Of a stretch of 64,000 nt of DNA, positions 26,751-36,032 are shown piece after piece. The stretch comes from Sporocytophaga sp. (lineage in GTDB: Bacteria > Bacteroidota > Bacteroidia > Cytophagales > Cytophagaceae), in contig NZ_JAGHZZ010000007.1 in NCBI RefSeq assembly GCF_017745095.1, positions 259,782-323,781 of the forward strand, in the 5' to 3' direction. The notes under the pieces are model-generated. The model searched no databases and was not told where the DNA came from. It saw only the letters and a program-made list of their open reading frames with translations. A program made the translations under genes and the position numbers. Position 1 is the first letter of the stretch, and the number at the start of each line of letters is the position of its first letter.

Positions 26751-27896
26751 TTAGAATGTTACAGGCTGGCCATCCACAAGATCCTGATAACCTACAGTAA
26801 TCAGCTTATCACCTTTGTTTAATCCTGATAAAATCTCTGCACTGCTGTGGTAGGTCTTACCTGCTGTAATCATTTTTTTCACAGCAATTCCTTTGTCTGC
26901 GATGAACACATAGTCGCCCTGATCGGAGTGCTGGATCACGTTAATTGGGATGATCATAACATCAGCCTTCTCATAATCTTTAATCTTCACATTAGCGATA
27001 AGATTAGCCTTCAGATTTTTAACGCTTTTAGCATCTAACTCAACCTGAAAGCTTCTGTTTACTGCATTCACGACATCACTTACTACTGTAACTTTAGACT
27101 TTGCAGTTTCTTCTACATCCGGGAAATTAAGGATTGCTTCATCTCCCCTTCTGATTTTAGATACATATGACTCAGGTATTTCAGCCAAAATCTTGAAGGC
27201 ACTTGAGTTTACAACTCTGAATGCTGGTGATCCAGGAGCTGTAACTTCTCCCTGGTTAGGGAAAATCTCATCGATAGTTCCGTCAATTGGAGATTTAATT
27301 TTTGTCAGCTGGTGCTGCTCGATAAGAGACTCTTTTCTTTTCTCTAAAGATTCTTTATTGTTTTTAGCAGATAAAAACTGAATTTCAGAACCTATCTTTT
27401 GATCCCATAGTCTTTTTTGTTTGTCGAAAACACTGGTAGCAAAAGCAAGTTGAGTATTTACTTCTTCAATTCCTTTTTGAACAATAGCATCATCTATAGA
27501 AGCCAAAAGAGTTCCGGCTTTTACGTACTGACCTTTTTGCACATAGATTTTCTCAATAGTTCCGCTTGCTTTAGATACAAGAGTGATATTTTTATCCGTA
27601 TCCACTTTACCTTGGACCTCCACATAATGCTTGAAAACGCCAGGTTCAAGAGTATCTATTGAAACATAAACAGGTTTAGTAACAACGTTCTTTTTACCAC
27701 CAGCTTCAGAAATTTCTTTTTCCAAAGAAGCTATTTTAGTTTCAAGATCCTCGTATTGTTTTTTATAATCAGCTAGTTCAGCCTCTTTTTTCTCAAGATT
27801 GTTTGCCGACTTGCAGGCAAACATTGCAACTGCTAAGCTTATGTAAAAAAATCCTGCTTTCATGCTTTTGGTTATGTTTATGTTTGTATGTTTCAT
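26751..27896 (-). CDS. RND efflux periplasmic adaptor (membrane fusion) lipoprotein
   Basis: 381 residues with a lipoprotein signal peptide (lipobox VAMFAC, Cys near 27). A coiled coil follows immediately (about 35-68, NNLEKKEAELADYKKQYE). Then come the lipoyl half-motif (GTIEKIYVQKGQYVKAGTLL), a short alpha-hairpin (about 130-190), the second lipoyl half (TKIKSPIDGTIDEIFPNQGE) and the beta-barrel and membrane-proximal domains. It bridges the RND pump to the TolC-like duct. The start lies 1 nt after the TolC gene stop. The extra N-terminal coiled coil ahead of the lipoyl domain is a little unusual but seen in Bacteroidota adaptors. Confidence 0.93.
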   Translation of the reverse strand: MKHTNINITKSMKAGFFYISLAVAMFACKSANNLEKKEAELADYKKQYEDLETKIASLEKEISEAGGKKNVVTKPVYVSIDTLEPGVFKHYVEVQGKVDTDKNITLVSKASGTIEKIYVQKGQYVKAGTLLASIDDAIVQKGIEEVNTQLAFATSVFDKQKRLWDQKIGSEIQFLSAKNNKESLEKRKESLIEQHQLTKIKSPIDGTIDEIFPNQGEVTAPGSPAFRVVNSSAFKILAEIPESYVSKIRRGDEAILNFPDVEETAKSKVTVVSDVVNAVNRSFQVELDAKSVKNLKANLIANVKIKDYEKADVMIIPINVIQHSDQGDYVFIADKGIAVKKMITAGKTYHSSAEILSGLNKGDKLITVGYQDLVDGQPVTF

Positions 27897-27897
27897 A

Positions 27898-29268
27898 TTA
27901 TTCTGTTACTAATGTTCCTAAAGCTTTTTTATAATCAAGTTGTGCTACCAACAAGTCGTATAATGCATTATAGTAATTGGTTTGTGCATCTCTGAGCGCA
28001 TCTTCGGCATTTGTTACTTCGATGTTTGTTCCTACTCCTTCTGCATATTTGATTTTCACTACCCTTGAAACATCGGTTGCCAAAGCCATATTTTTCTGCT
28101 GCACCTCAAGTGTTCTGATAGCATTGTTCACAGTAATTTCACTCTGTCTCACTTGCATATCGATCGTATTCTTCAGTGCAAGTATTGAATTTTCTGTCTT
28201 TCTCAATTCCAGTTTCTTTTGCTGTCCCTTGTAATGTTTACCAAAACCATCAAAAATTGGCACATTCATATTTACACCTAAAAGGGCATAGGAATACCAT
28301 TTATACTGAAACAGATTCACAAATTTTACATCTTGTCTGGTATAGCCACCCGTAGCAAAAGCTGAAATACTTGGATAGTAACCCGCTTTTACATTTTTTA
28401 GATCCAGATTTTGCAAAATTTTCTGATTTTCCAATAATGCATACTCTATTCTTTCGTTATAATTTGCTTTAGTTCCCTTTAGTAATACACTCTCTGAACT
28501 ATTTAAAGCAAGTGTATCAGATGCACTGATAGGCTCTTCAATAGGCTTTCCCATTTGGAACTTCAGAAGCATTTTACTAATGTCCAATCCTGAATCAAAC
28601 TTCGTCTTATCAGAGAGTAAATTGTTCAGGCTTACCTCAAGACGATCAAGATCTATTTTCTCAATAAATCCATTTGCATACATTTGTCTGGATTGGCGAA
28701 CTGTGGAATCCAATGTTGCAATGCTGCTGTTAAGTCTGGCAATTCTTTCCTGAGTAATCAATACCAGATAATAAGCTTTGGTAACATTATCTACAGTTTG
28801 AATCTTGGACTGTTGAATTGTCTTTTGCGCAAGGCTCTGATAAGCTTTTGCTGCTTTTAATCCTACAAAATAAGATCCGTCGAATAAAAGCTGACTAATT
28901 GTTGCCCCTGCATCCCCGGAGCTTGGTAACTGAAATATATTTCTAACAGCCAAAACGTCTCCTGTAACTTCACCACCGGACGTACCAAATGATGCAGCCA
29001 AAGGATTGGACTTAGCAAAAAACATATTACGTAGCTTTGAATTTTCAATCATCGATACTGTACCGGTGATCTGTGGCAAGCCTACTGCCTGGATTTCTCC
29101 GACTCTTGCCTTTGCTATCTCTGCATCCAGAGAAGTGTTCAGATATGTAGACTGATGTTCCAATGCATAATCTATACATTGTTTCAGTGTATAACTGCTA
29201 TCTGTTTGCGCAAACCCTCTTGTTACGCCACAGAGAAAAGTAAGTAGAAAAATGTACCTTGCTTTCAT
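27898..29268 (-). CDS. TolC-family outer-membrane efflux protein
   Basis: 456 residues from ATG 29268 (MKARYIFLLTFLCGVTRGFAQ, a clear signal peptide); a TTG five codons upstream overlaps the tetR stop and is less likely. Two OEP repeats are visible, with the usual start YTLKQCIDYALEHQ, long amphipathic helices (about 160-240 and 380-450), and the second repeat from YNERIEYALLENQKI. It forms the outer-membrane channel of the RND system encoded downstream. It starts 11 nt after the tetR stop, so it is very likely co-transcribed with it. Confidence 0.93.
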   Translation of the reverse strand: MKARYIFLLTFLCGVTRGFAQTDSSYTLKQCIDYALEHQSTYLNTSLDAEIAKARVGEIQAVGLPQITGTVSMIENSKLRNMFFAKSNPLAASFGTSGGEVTGDVLAVRNIFQLPSSGDAGATISQLLFDGSYFVGLKAAKAYQSLAQKTIQQSKIQTVDNVTKAYYLVLITQERIARLNSSIATLDSTVRQSRQMYANGFIEKIDLDRLEVSLNNLLSDKTKFDSGLDISKMLLKFQMGKPIEEPISASDTLALNSSESVLLKGTKANYNERIEYALLENQKILQNLDLKNVKAGYYPSISAFATGGYTRQDVKFVNLFQYKWYSYALLGVNMNVPIFDGFGKHYKGQQKKLELRKTENSILALKNTIDMQVRQSEITVNNAIRTLEVQQKNMALATDVSRVVKIKYAEGVGTNIEVTNAEDALRDAQTNYYNALYDLLVAQLDYKKALGTLVTE

Positions 29269-29279
29269 ATAAATGTATT

Positions 29280-29888
29280 TCAATCTTCTTCCTGGATTTT
29301 TTTATATTGATTAATTAATTTATGTCCTTTTAATGTACAGATTCCATGAAGGAAATAGTCAATAAACTGTATCTGCAACTCCTGAATCGGAAATTGTAGC
29401 GGAGGAAAAACAGCGATATCAAACCCAAGCTGAATCTCCTCTATCCTGAGCCTTGCGATCATTTCCACATTGATGTCCTGTCTGAAAAGCCCCTGAGCCT
29501 TACCTTTATTCAATATATCTATAATGTATACCTTAAGGCATTTTTCCTTATGATCAACCCAGTTTTTATAAGCTTTTGGGAAATATCTTTCTACCTCAAA
29601 AAGTATAATTGAATTTATATTTCTAAATGAATCTCTTATATACTCTGACAATTTTATCAGCTCATCGATGGGATCGGCAGCCTGATCTGCAATATGAAGA
29701 TAGCTTTGCTGTCTTTCCTGTAAATGATTGTTAATCACCTCACAAACAAGTTCATTCTTATCTTTATAATACTGGTAAATGGTTTTTTTGGAGATTCCAA
29801 GATTCCTTGCAATCTCATCCATTGTGATGATTTTCACACCGTAACTCAGAAAATACTCTTCTGCGCCTTTTACTATTCGTTCTTTCAT
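29280..29888 (-). CDS. TetR/AcrR-family repressor of the efflux operon
   Basis: 202 residues. The N-terminal helix-turn-helix is canonical (about 23-46: MDEIARNLGISKKTIYQYYK, followed by DKNELV). The C-terminal ligand domain (about 70-195) is divergent and could bind the pump's inducer. It is the first gene of tetR-tolC-mfp-rnd. A perfect 16-bp inverted repeat lies over its promoter 25 nt upstream, consistent with autorepression and control of the whole operon. The predicted ligand is not readable from the sequence. Confidence 0.93.
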   Translation of the reverse strand: MKERIVKGAEEYFLSYGVKIITMDEIARNLGISKKTIYQYYKDKNELVCEVINNHLQERQQSYLHIADQAADPIDELIKLSEYIRDSFRNINSIILFEVERYFPKAYKNWVDHKEKCLKVYIIDILNKGKAQGLFRQDINVEMIARLRIEEIQLGFDIAVFPPLQFPIQELQIQFIDYFLHGICTLKGHKLINQYKKIQEED

Positions 29889-29910
29889 TTCAATGGCATT
29901 ATTTTCTACA

Positions 29911-29954
29911 CAAAACTACGGAAACTTTTAAAAGGTCCAAAGTTTCCGTAGTTT
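29911..29954 (-). promoter_or_regulatory. Bacteroidota-type promoter overlapped by a 16-bp perfect inverted repeat (TetR operator)
   Basis: AAACTACGGAAACTTT (29913-29928) and its exact complement (29939-29954) are separated by 10 nt. On the minus strand a -33 TTG (29940-29938), 19 nt and TAGTTTTG (29918-29911) match the Bacteroidota sigma consensus TTG-N19-TAnnTTTG. The -33 box touches the upstream arm and the -7 box covers the end of the downstream arm, so a bound regulator would block it. The tetR ATG lies 23 nt beyond the -7 box. Confidence 0.75.
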
Positions 29955-30066
29955 ATTTTTTCAAAAAAGATGCTAATAATTGATTTTGAATACAGAAGGA
30001 ATATTAAATTGATTTTTAATGTAAATTGAACTGAATTAAAAGCAATTGCTAAAGGGACAATTTTGA

Positions 30067-32280
30067 ATGTTTGACTTGAATATTATTAAGGAGCCGATTT
30101 TTGTTTTGGATTCTGGAGGACAACTCATTGAAAACAATGAAGCTGGAAGCGATAACTTAGCCTTATTTTTCAAAGAAGGTATTCTCAAAAAGCCTCTGCA
30201 GCACCTTTTTAATTTGTGCCTAAAAGAGAATACATCCAAAGGAATTCAACTATGGGATAATTCGAATTACCTTATTTCTTTCCAAAGGATCAATGAAAAC
30301 CGAGTGATAGCACAATTCAGTCTATTGCCAAAAGAGATTACAGAGGGCCGTTTTTCAAAAGAAAAAATCAATTTTCAGGAAATCATAGACAACCTTCCAC
30401 TTAACCTATATCTTAAAAATCCCTTAGGAGAAATCATCTATATCAATCCTTATTTTCAAAAATCAAAATCAGGATTGAACAAAAATTTTCTTGGTCTCAC
30501 GGTAATCGATTTTATGGACAAAGAAACTGCGATCAAGATTCAAGCTGAAGAAAAGGAGATATGGAAATCAGGTCATCCACGAATGACAGAAAAAACCATG
30601 AATATAGATGGTCAGCTTAAATCATTCCTAATAGGCAAAGTTCCTGCAGAATTTCCAGACCTTGGTAAAGTACTTTTATGCTATAGCATTGATGTTTCAA
30701 AACAAAAGCAAACATCTGAAACTTTAAAAAAAGAGAAAGAGCATGCGGAAGCCTCGTCTAAGGCCAAAGAACAATTTATTTCCGTTATTAGTCATGAGAT
30801 CAGGACTCCGATGAATACTGTGGTTGGAATGACCAACCTATTGCTTCAAAGCCAACATTATCCTGAACAGAGAGATTATCTTAATGCTCTTAAGGCATCT
30901 TCAGATAATTTACTGGCCATTGTGAACGACATCCTAGATCTTTCTAAAATAGAATCAGGAAAAATATTTTTTGAGGAAACAGATTTTTCGCTTCGCAACT
31001 TACTTGAAAATCTAAAGAAGACATTTGCCTTCAAGGCTGCTGAAAAAAATGTATTGATCACATTAAAAGTAAGCAATGACATTCCCATATACCTTAAAGG
31101 AGATCCTTTCAGACTGAATCAAATATTACTAAATCTGATTTCTAATTCAGTAAAATTTACTGAAGTGGGAACTATAGATATAATGGTGGATCTTATTGAT
31201 TCATCTCCTAAAGAGGTGCATATATTATTCACCATTAAAGACACGGGAATAGGAATACCCGAAAACAAGCTCTCTTTAATTTTTGAAAGCTTTACTCAGG
31301 CAGACCATGATATATCAAGAAAATACGGAGGTACTGGTTTAGGCCTTACTATTACCAAAAAACTTATTGAACTTCAGGGCGGCAACATTGGTGTGGAAAG
31401 CAAAGTTAAAGAAGGGTCAAAGTTCATTTTCAATCTTAAATTTTCCACATCTCAAAAGACCAAAATAACGACTCCATCGGAATCTTTCGTTAACAAATTT
31501 CAAGGACTTGACCTTCTCAAACTACTTATTGTTGAAGATAATAAAATGAATCAGCTTGTAGTCCTTAAATTTCTTGAAAAACAGAATATTCAAGCAGACA
31601 TTGCAGAGAATGGTACACAAGCCCTGGATCTTCTAAAAAACAAAGAGTATGACCTTATACTTATGGACATACAAATGCCTGGAATGGATGGATATCAGGT
31701 CAGTGAACAGATCAGAAAAGAATTTCCTGCACCGAAAAACAGTATTCCAATTATAGCATTAACAGCTATGGCTTTATCAGAAGTACAGGAAAAAATTAAA
31801 GTATATGGAATCAACGATTATATTTTAAAACCTTTTAGTCCTGACAATCTCTTTTCCAAAATAGTTGAGAATGTAGGCAATGTAACTAAATACACAACAC
31901 CAATTAAAACTCTTCAACCAGTGATTACAAATCAAAAACATACTGACCTTTCATATCTGATCAACGCATCTGACAATAATGCAGGATTCATCAAACAAAT
32001 GATTGAGATCTTCCTTAAACAGACTCCCGATTTTCTGAGAGAATTAAGAGACTTTCATGACAAGCATGACTGGGAGAACTTCAGGAAAGTAATGCATAAA
32101 ATGAAGCCCACCATTAAGATGATGGGCATTAATGAATTGAACAAAGATGTTGAGTTTATTGAAACTTCTGTAAAGCAGCAGCAGAATCTTTCAGAAGTAT
32201 CTGCACACCTTACTACTATAGATACAGTTTGTAAGGCTTCCTTTCAAGAGCTGGAACTGGAACTTCAAAAGCTTACGTGA
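30067..32280 (+). CDS. Hybrid sensor histidine kinase with PAS, receiver and Hpt domains
   Basis: 737 residues, soluble, no transmembrane segment. A short sensor-like N-terminus (1-90) and a PAS domain (about 95-215) lead into a HisKA dimerisation domain with phospho-accepting His243 (VISHEIRTPMN). The HATPase domain has N box (LNLISNSVKFT), DTGIGIP and GGTGLGLTI (about 340-460). The receiver domain (about 480-600) carries Asp534 (LMDIQMPG) and the conserved Lys of YILKPF. The C-terminal Hpt domain (about 645-735) carries His677 (VMHKMKPT). All phosphorelay residues are present, so it can run a complete four-step relay to an unlinked regulator. No response regulator is adjacent. Confidence 0.95.
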   Translation: MFDLNIIKEPIFVLDSGGQLIENNEAGSDNLALFFKEGILKKPLQHLFNLCLKENTSKGIQLWDNSNYLISFQRINENRVIAQFSLLPKEITEGRFSKEKINFQEIIDNLPLNLYLKNPLGEIIYINPYFQKSKSGLNKNFLGLTVIDFMDKETAIKIQAEEKEIWKSGHPRMTEKTMNIDGQLKSFLIGKVPAEFPDLGKVLLCYSIDVSKQKQTSETLKKEKEHAEASSKAKEQFISVISHEIRTPMNTVVGMTNLLLQSQHYPEQRDYLNALKASSDNLLAIVNDILDLSKIESGKIFFEETDFSLRNLLENLKKTFAFKAAEKNVLITLKVSNDIPIYLKGDPFRLNQILLNLISNSVKFTEVGTIDIMVDLIDSSPKEVHILFTIKDTGIGIPENKLSLIFESFTQADHDISRKYGGTGLGLTITKKLIELQGGNIGVESKVKEGSKFIFNLKFSTSQKTKITTPSESFVNKFQGLDLLKLLIVEDNKMNQLVVLKFLEKQNIQADIAENGTQALDLLKNKEYDLILMDIQMPGMDGYQVSEQIRKEFPAPKNSIPIIALTAMALSEVQEKIKVYGINDYILKPFSPDNLFSKIVENVGNVTKYTTPIKTLQPVITNQKHTDLSYLINASDNNAGFIKQMIEIFLKQTPDFLRELRDFHDKHDWENFRKVMHKMKPTIKMMGINELNKDVEFIETSVKQQQNLSEVSAHLTTIDTVCKASFQELELELQKLT

Positions 32281-32287
32281 TAAAGCA

Positions 32288-34186
32288 TCATCGCATAACT
32301 TCCAGCCAACCCTTTATTTTCTTTTTATTAAGGTCAACAACGTAATAATAAATTCCATCTGGATATTCCTCTGCGTCCCATGAAAAATCAGGATCTTCAG
32401 ATTTAAATACCCTGCTTCCCCATCTGTTAAATATTTCTATACCGACAAAGTGATATTCACAGTTTCCGCCATTTAAACCGGCGATTGTGTATGTTTGATT
32501 CCATTCATCTCCATTTGGTGTGAACAAATTTTTGGGATCCACCTTATCTACATCTGTTTCACTATCCTTTACTTTCAATGTCAATGTATCATATACCTGA
32601 TGTGAATGTACGCAACTACTATCCTTTAATTTAAAGACAACATTAAATACGCCCGGATTAAGCTCTCCGCAGTCAGGCATCCACAAGAGCGGATTGGCAA
32701 TAGAATCTTTGCCACCTATATTGGTGAAGGACATCCCCTTCTCCTCCAAGTCAAAGTCAAGCCCCGTGGCTGATAAATACATAAAATCTGCAGAATCTAG
32801 TCCAATTGCATTTATCTTATTCACAGATCCCGGGTAGACATCAATTGACTTTCCACCTGGATCAAATTGTAATACAGGGGCTGGGTTCTCCGGAGGAGGA
32901 ATAATTAGAACTTTTATATTAAGCGTATCTGTTCGAGGATGAGGACAACCATCATCACTTACTACAATATCCAGGTCGAATAATTTTTCTTCCTCTATCA
33001 GTAATTTATCACATGGATTAAATACAAACTGGGCACGGACTGTATCATTTACACCAGGAGTTAATTGTTGAGGCCCGGGAGGTGTAAAGATATTAGTAGG
33101 AAGATTCGTGGTGATCTTTGATATATGAATATTAGCCTGACGTTTTAAAATTGTTGTACTTGAATCAGACAACAAAAGCTCGAAGGCCTTTATTTCATTT
33201 AATTTCACTACGAAAGTATCACCCCTGAACTCAGTATCAGGGCCTTTTGGCTTTTCAATATCTACTTTTGGACCAAGGTTCAAAGGGCATGTCTTTACTA
33301 GAAATTGATAATCTCGCCTTACCTGGCCTATCTTTCTGTTATTCCTGTATTCATCAACAATCATAGAAACAACAAACAGAGTTTTATCGCCTTCACTTGG
33401 ATTCACCGATAGAACACCAGTGCGGGGATTTACTTTTAATGCTGGATTTCCATGAATCATATTGTTAGCACTATAACCTGGCTTCCAAGTAATCAGATCG
33501 TATGGCGCAGGCTTAGGATCTGGCAATGCCTCTCCATAAATACTTGCATGGCCATTTAAAGGCGTTACCAAAGTGTACACTAATGAATCTCCATCAGGGT
33601 CATAGCCCCCGAAGTTAAATGTATTCGTCTGATTTCTGCAAAAGTAATCTGCTACTATGTCTTCAAAAACAGGTGAAGAGTTTACAAAGGGCCTCCCAGC
33701 TCTTTTTACAGCAGGAAACTCAAGGTAAAAAACCTGGCCAGCTTTATCAGGTTCCTGGATATTATCAATATCGTTATTCCTGCAACACCTTTCCCATACA
33801 ATATAATATCCACCTGGATCATCATAAATCTCAGGATCAAGAAAAATATTTGCTTTGTATTTAAGATTTAAAGTTTCCTGAACGCCTCGCTCCAGAAAAT
33901 CACATTCTTCGGTTGCATATTTAACCGTTTCATAATCAATATTTCTTACCAACTCCTGTGTACCTACCTGCACATTATCTGATTTCCGAAAAATATTTGT
34001 TTTAATGGTAATATCAGCCTCTAATAAGCCAGGCGCTGCATTGAGCTTATCAAAATAAAGCCTCATACTGAGCGTATAAGTATATCCCCTGTAGTGGCGT
34101 AATTGGAATTCGCCCCCTACGATGTGGCTGGCGAAAAGTCTGGGACTGAAGAGGAGAATAAAAAATAGAAAATAGATCTTTTTCAT
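32288..34186 (-). CDS. Secreted protein with gliding-motility-associated (T9SS type B) C-terminal domain
   Basis: 632 residues from ATG 34186 (MKKIYFLFFILLFSPRLFAS signal peptide); a longer open frame to 34330 overlaps the divergent rlmD gene and lacks this natural N-terminus. The mature protein begins HIVGGEFQLRHYRG, a start common to large Cytophaga-type adhesins, and consists of beta-sandwich (cadherin- or Ig-like) segments such as NFGGYDPDGDSLVYTL. The end is a CHU_C-type sorting domain (FTPNGDEWNQTY, then EIFNRWGSRVF and YPDGIYYYVV). Type B domains are exported by T9SS and stay linked to the surface. Probably an adhesin-like surface protein. It ends 5 nt after the convergent kinase gene stop. 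Confidence 0.9.
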   Translation of the reverse strand: MKKIYFLFFILLFSPRLFASHIVGGEFQLRHYRGYTYTLSMRLYFDKLNAAPGLLEADITIKTNIFRKSDNVQVGTQELVRNIDYETVKYATEECDFLERGVQETLNLKYKANIFLDPEIYDDPGGYYIVWERCCRNNDIDNIQEPDKAGQVFYLEFPAVKRAGRPFVNSSPVFEDIVADYFCRNQTNTFNFGGYDPDGDSLVYTLVTPLNGHASIYGEALPDPKPAPYDLITWKPGYSANNMIHGNPALKVNPRTGVLSVNPSEGDKTLFVVSMIVDEYRNNRKIGQVRRDYQFLVKTCPLNLGPKVDIEKPKGPDTEFRGDTFVVKLNEIKAFELLLSDSSTTILKRQANIHISKITTNLPTNIFTPPGPQQLTPGVNDTVRAQFVFNPCDKLLIEEEKLFDLDIVVSDDGCPHPRTDTLNIKVLIIPPPENPAPVLQFDPGGKSIDVYPGSVNKINAIGLDSADFMYLSATGLDFDLEEKGMSFTNIGGKDSIANPLLWMPDCGELNPGVFNVVFKLKDSSCVHSHQVYDTLTLKVKDSETDVDKVDPKNLFTPNGDEWNQTYTIAGLNGGNCEYHFVGIEIFNRWGSRVFKSEDPDFSWDAEEYPDGIYYYVVDLNKKKIKGWLEVMR

Positions 34187-34251
34187 ACTCAAAATTAATA
34201 TTTCTCGTCTAACTACAAAGGATAATTCATTATTGTTTAATTTTGAATACC

Positions 34252-35658
34252 ATGAGTAAAAAAGAAAAACAATTTCGCTTTGAAAAAGTAACAATAGGCG
34301 AAATGGCAGCCGAGGGAAAATGCGTGGCAAGAGTAAATGACAAGGTGATTTTCACTGAGTTTCTGGCGCCTGGGGATGTAGCCGATCTAAGAATTTATAA
34401 AACAAAAAAAAGATTTGCCTTCGCTAAGGCTGAACATATCTACGAATTTTCTTCCTCCCGCACCACTCCGGTTTGTGAGCATTTCGGTACATGCGGAGGA
34501 TGTAAATGGCAACACATCACCTATGAAAATCAAGCGCTTTACAAGGAAAAACAAGTAAAAGACAATCTCGAAAGAATAGGTAAAATAAATGTTGAAGAAT
34601 ATCTGCCTATAGTACAGGCAAAATCAATTTATTATTATAGAAATAAGCTTGAATTTTCTTTTTCCGATAAAAGATGGCTTACCAATGAAGAAATTGCAAC
34701 TGAGGATACCCTTAATGATATGAATGGACTTGGCTTTCACGTACCTGAAAGATTCGACAAAGTTCTAGATATAAAAAAGTGTCATCTACAGCAGGACCCT
34801 TCAAACGCTATCAGGCTTGAAGTCAGGAAATTTGCTATAGAACATGAAATTCCATTTTACAATTTAAGGGAACATTTCGGAATACTTAGAAATCTGATCA
34901 TCCGAAATTCAAGCTTGGGAGAACTTATGGTTATCCTTCAGGTAAGGGAATTTACTAATAAGGTCGAATCACTTCTTGAACATCTAAGAGTGCGATTCCC
35001 GGAAATAACCAGCTTACAATATGTGGTAAATCAAAAGTCCAATGATACTTTCCATGATCTTGATATTCACTTGTTCCATGGTAAGCAATATATTACCGAA
35101 CAAATGGAAAATCTGAATTTCAGGGTAAGTCCTAAATCTTTTTACCAGACCAATTCAATTCAGGCATATGAGCTATACAAAGTAACCAGAGATTTTGCAG
35201 GACTTACAGGGAATGAAAATGTATATGACTTATATACCGGTACAGGAACTATAGCCAACTTTGTAGCTGGAAGAGCAAAAAAAGTTACTGGTATAGAATA
35301 TGTGCCAATGGCAATAGAAGATGCAAAGATAAATTCTTCAATCAATAATATTTTCAATACTTCATTTTATGCAGGAGATGTGAAAGATATCCTTACCGCA
35401 TCTTTCCTTGAAAAAGAAGGAGCTCCGGATGTTATCATCACAGACCCTCCAAGGGCAGGAATGCATGAACATGTGATACAGAAAATGCTTGAACTGGCTC
35501 CGCAAAGGATAGTCTATGTTAGCTGCAACCCAGCAACTCAAGCGAGAGACCTTGCCTTACTTAATGAAAAATATGCAGTAAAAAAGGTAAGACCCGTGGA
35601 TATGTTTCCTCAAACCCATCATGTGGAAAATGTCGCATTATTGGAAAAAATTAACTGA
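34252..35658 (+). CDS. rlmD: 23S rRNA (uracil-5-)-methyltransferase RlmD-like
   Basis: 468 residues from ATG 34252 (MSKKEKQFRF). The N-terminal TRAM domain (about 8-65, GEMAAEGKCVAR) is followed by the 4Fe-4S cysteines (CEHFGTCGGCKW, fourth Cys in KKCHLQ near residue 180). The SAM-binding domain has YDLYTGTGTIANF, the catalytic loop TDPPRAGMH and nucleophilic Cys in YVSCNPATQARDL, then PVDMFPQTHHVE. It methylates C5 of uridine in 23S rRNA (U1939 in E. coli); the exact target in Bacteroidota may be U1939 or U747. First of three genes in a row, with 5 nt to the next. Confidence 0.93.
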   Translation: MSKKEKQFRFEKVTIGEMAAEGKCVARVNDKVIFTEFLAPGDVADLRIYKTKKRFAFAKAEHIYEFSSSRTTPVCEHFGTCGGCKWQHITYENQALYKEKQVKDNLERIGKINVEEYLPIVQAKSIYYYRNKLEFSFSDKRWLTNEEIATEDTLNDMNGLGFHVPERFDKVLDIKKCHLQQDPSNAIRLEVRKFAIEHEIPFYNLREHFGILRNLIIRNSSLGELMVILQVREFTNKVESLLEHLRVRFPEITSLQYVVNQKSNDTFHDLDIHLFHGKQYITEQMENLNFRVSPKSFYQTNSIQAYELYKVTRDFAGLTGNENVYDLYTGTGTIANFVAGRAKKVTGIEYVPMAIEDAKINSSINNIFNTSFYAGDVKDILTASFLEKEGAPDVIITDPPRAGMHEHVIQKMLELAPQRIVYVSCNPATQARDLALLNEKYAVKKVRPVDMFPQTHHVENVALLEKIN

Positions 35659-35663
35659 TTATC

Positions 35664-36032
35664 ATGAATAACGATCCGGAACTAAGCGGCAGATACTTAG
35701 GTACAATTTCCAGAGACTTTGTACTTGTTTCAGATACTATTAAAGAAGCTTCTTATCAGGTAAGAGTCAGAAACATTTCCAAATATCCGATCTTTCCGAT
35801 TTCAAAGACTGAAATAGCTATTGGTAAATTACTTATTGGAAGAAAAGAGTTGGCTCTGGAATGGAATTACTACATTTCATTTCTTGATGAATTCATCCAA
35901 AGAACACTTGTCTCAGAAGACATGCTTGCAGAGTTTGAAGCTGCATATAAAAATCCTGACGAATATTGTTGCCTGTTTGTAGTAGATGAGGAATTTACAA
36001 ATTTTGTTTTCATTCCTTATCCTGAAGACTAA
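35664..36032 (+). CDS. Small hypothetical protein in the rlmD operon
   Basis: 122 residues, soluble and acidic, no signal or membrane segment. The start MNNDPELSGRYLGTISRDFVLVSD resembles proteins found next to tRNA or rRNA modification genes in Cytophagales, but I do not recognise a named domain. It begins 5 nt after rlmD, and its stop overlaps the next start (TAATG), so it is clearly within a translated operon. Confidence 0.75.
   Translation: MNNDPELSGRYLGTISRDFVLVSDTIKEASYQVRVRNISKYPIFPISKTEIAIGKLLIGRKELALEWNYYISFLDEFIQRTLVSEDMLAEFEAAYKNPDEYCCLFVVDEEFTNFVFIPYPED

Noticed and set aside
34187..34330. Longer start for the T9SS type B protein
   Set aside because: The extension overlaps rlmD and precedes a perfect signal peptide at 34186.
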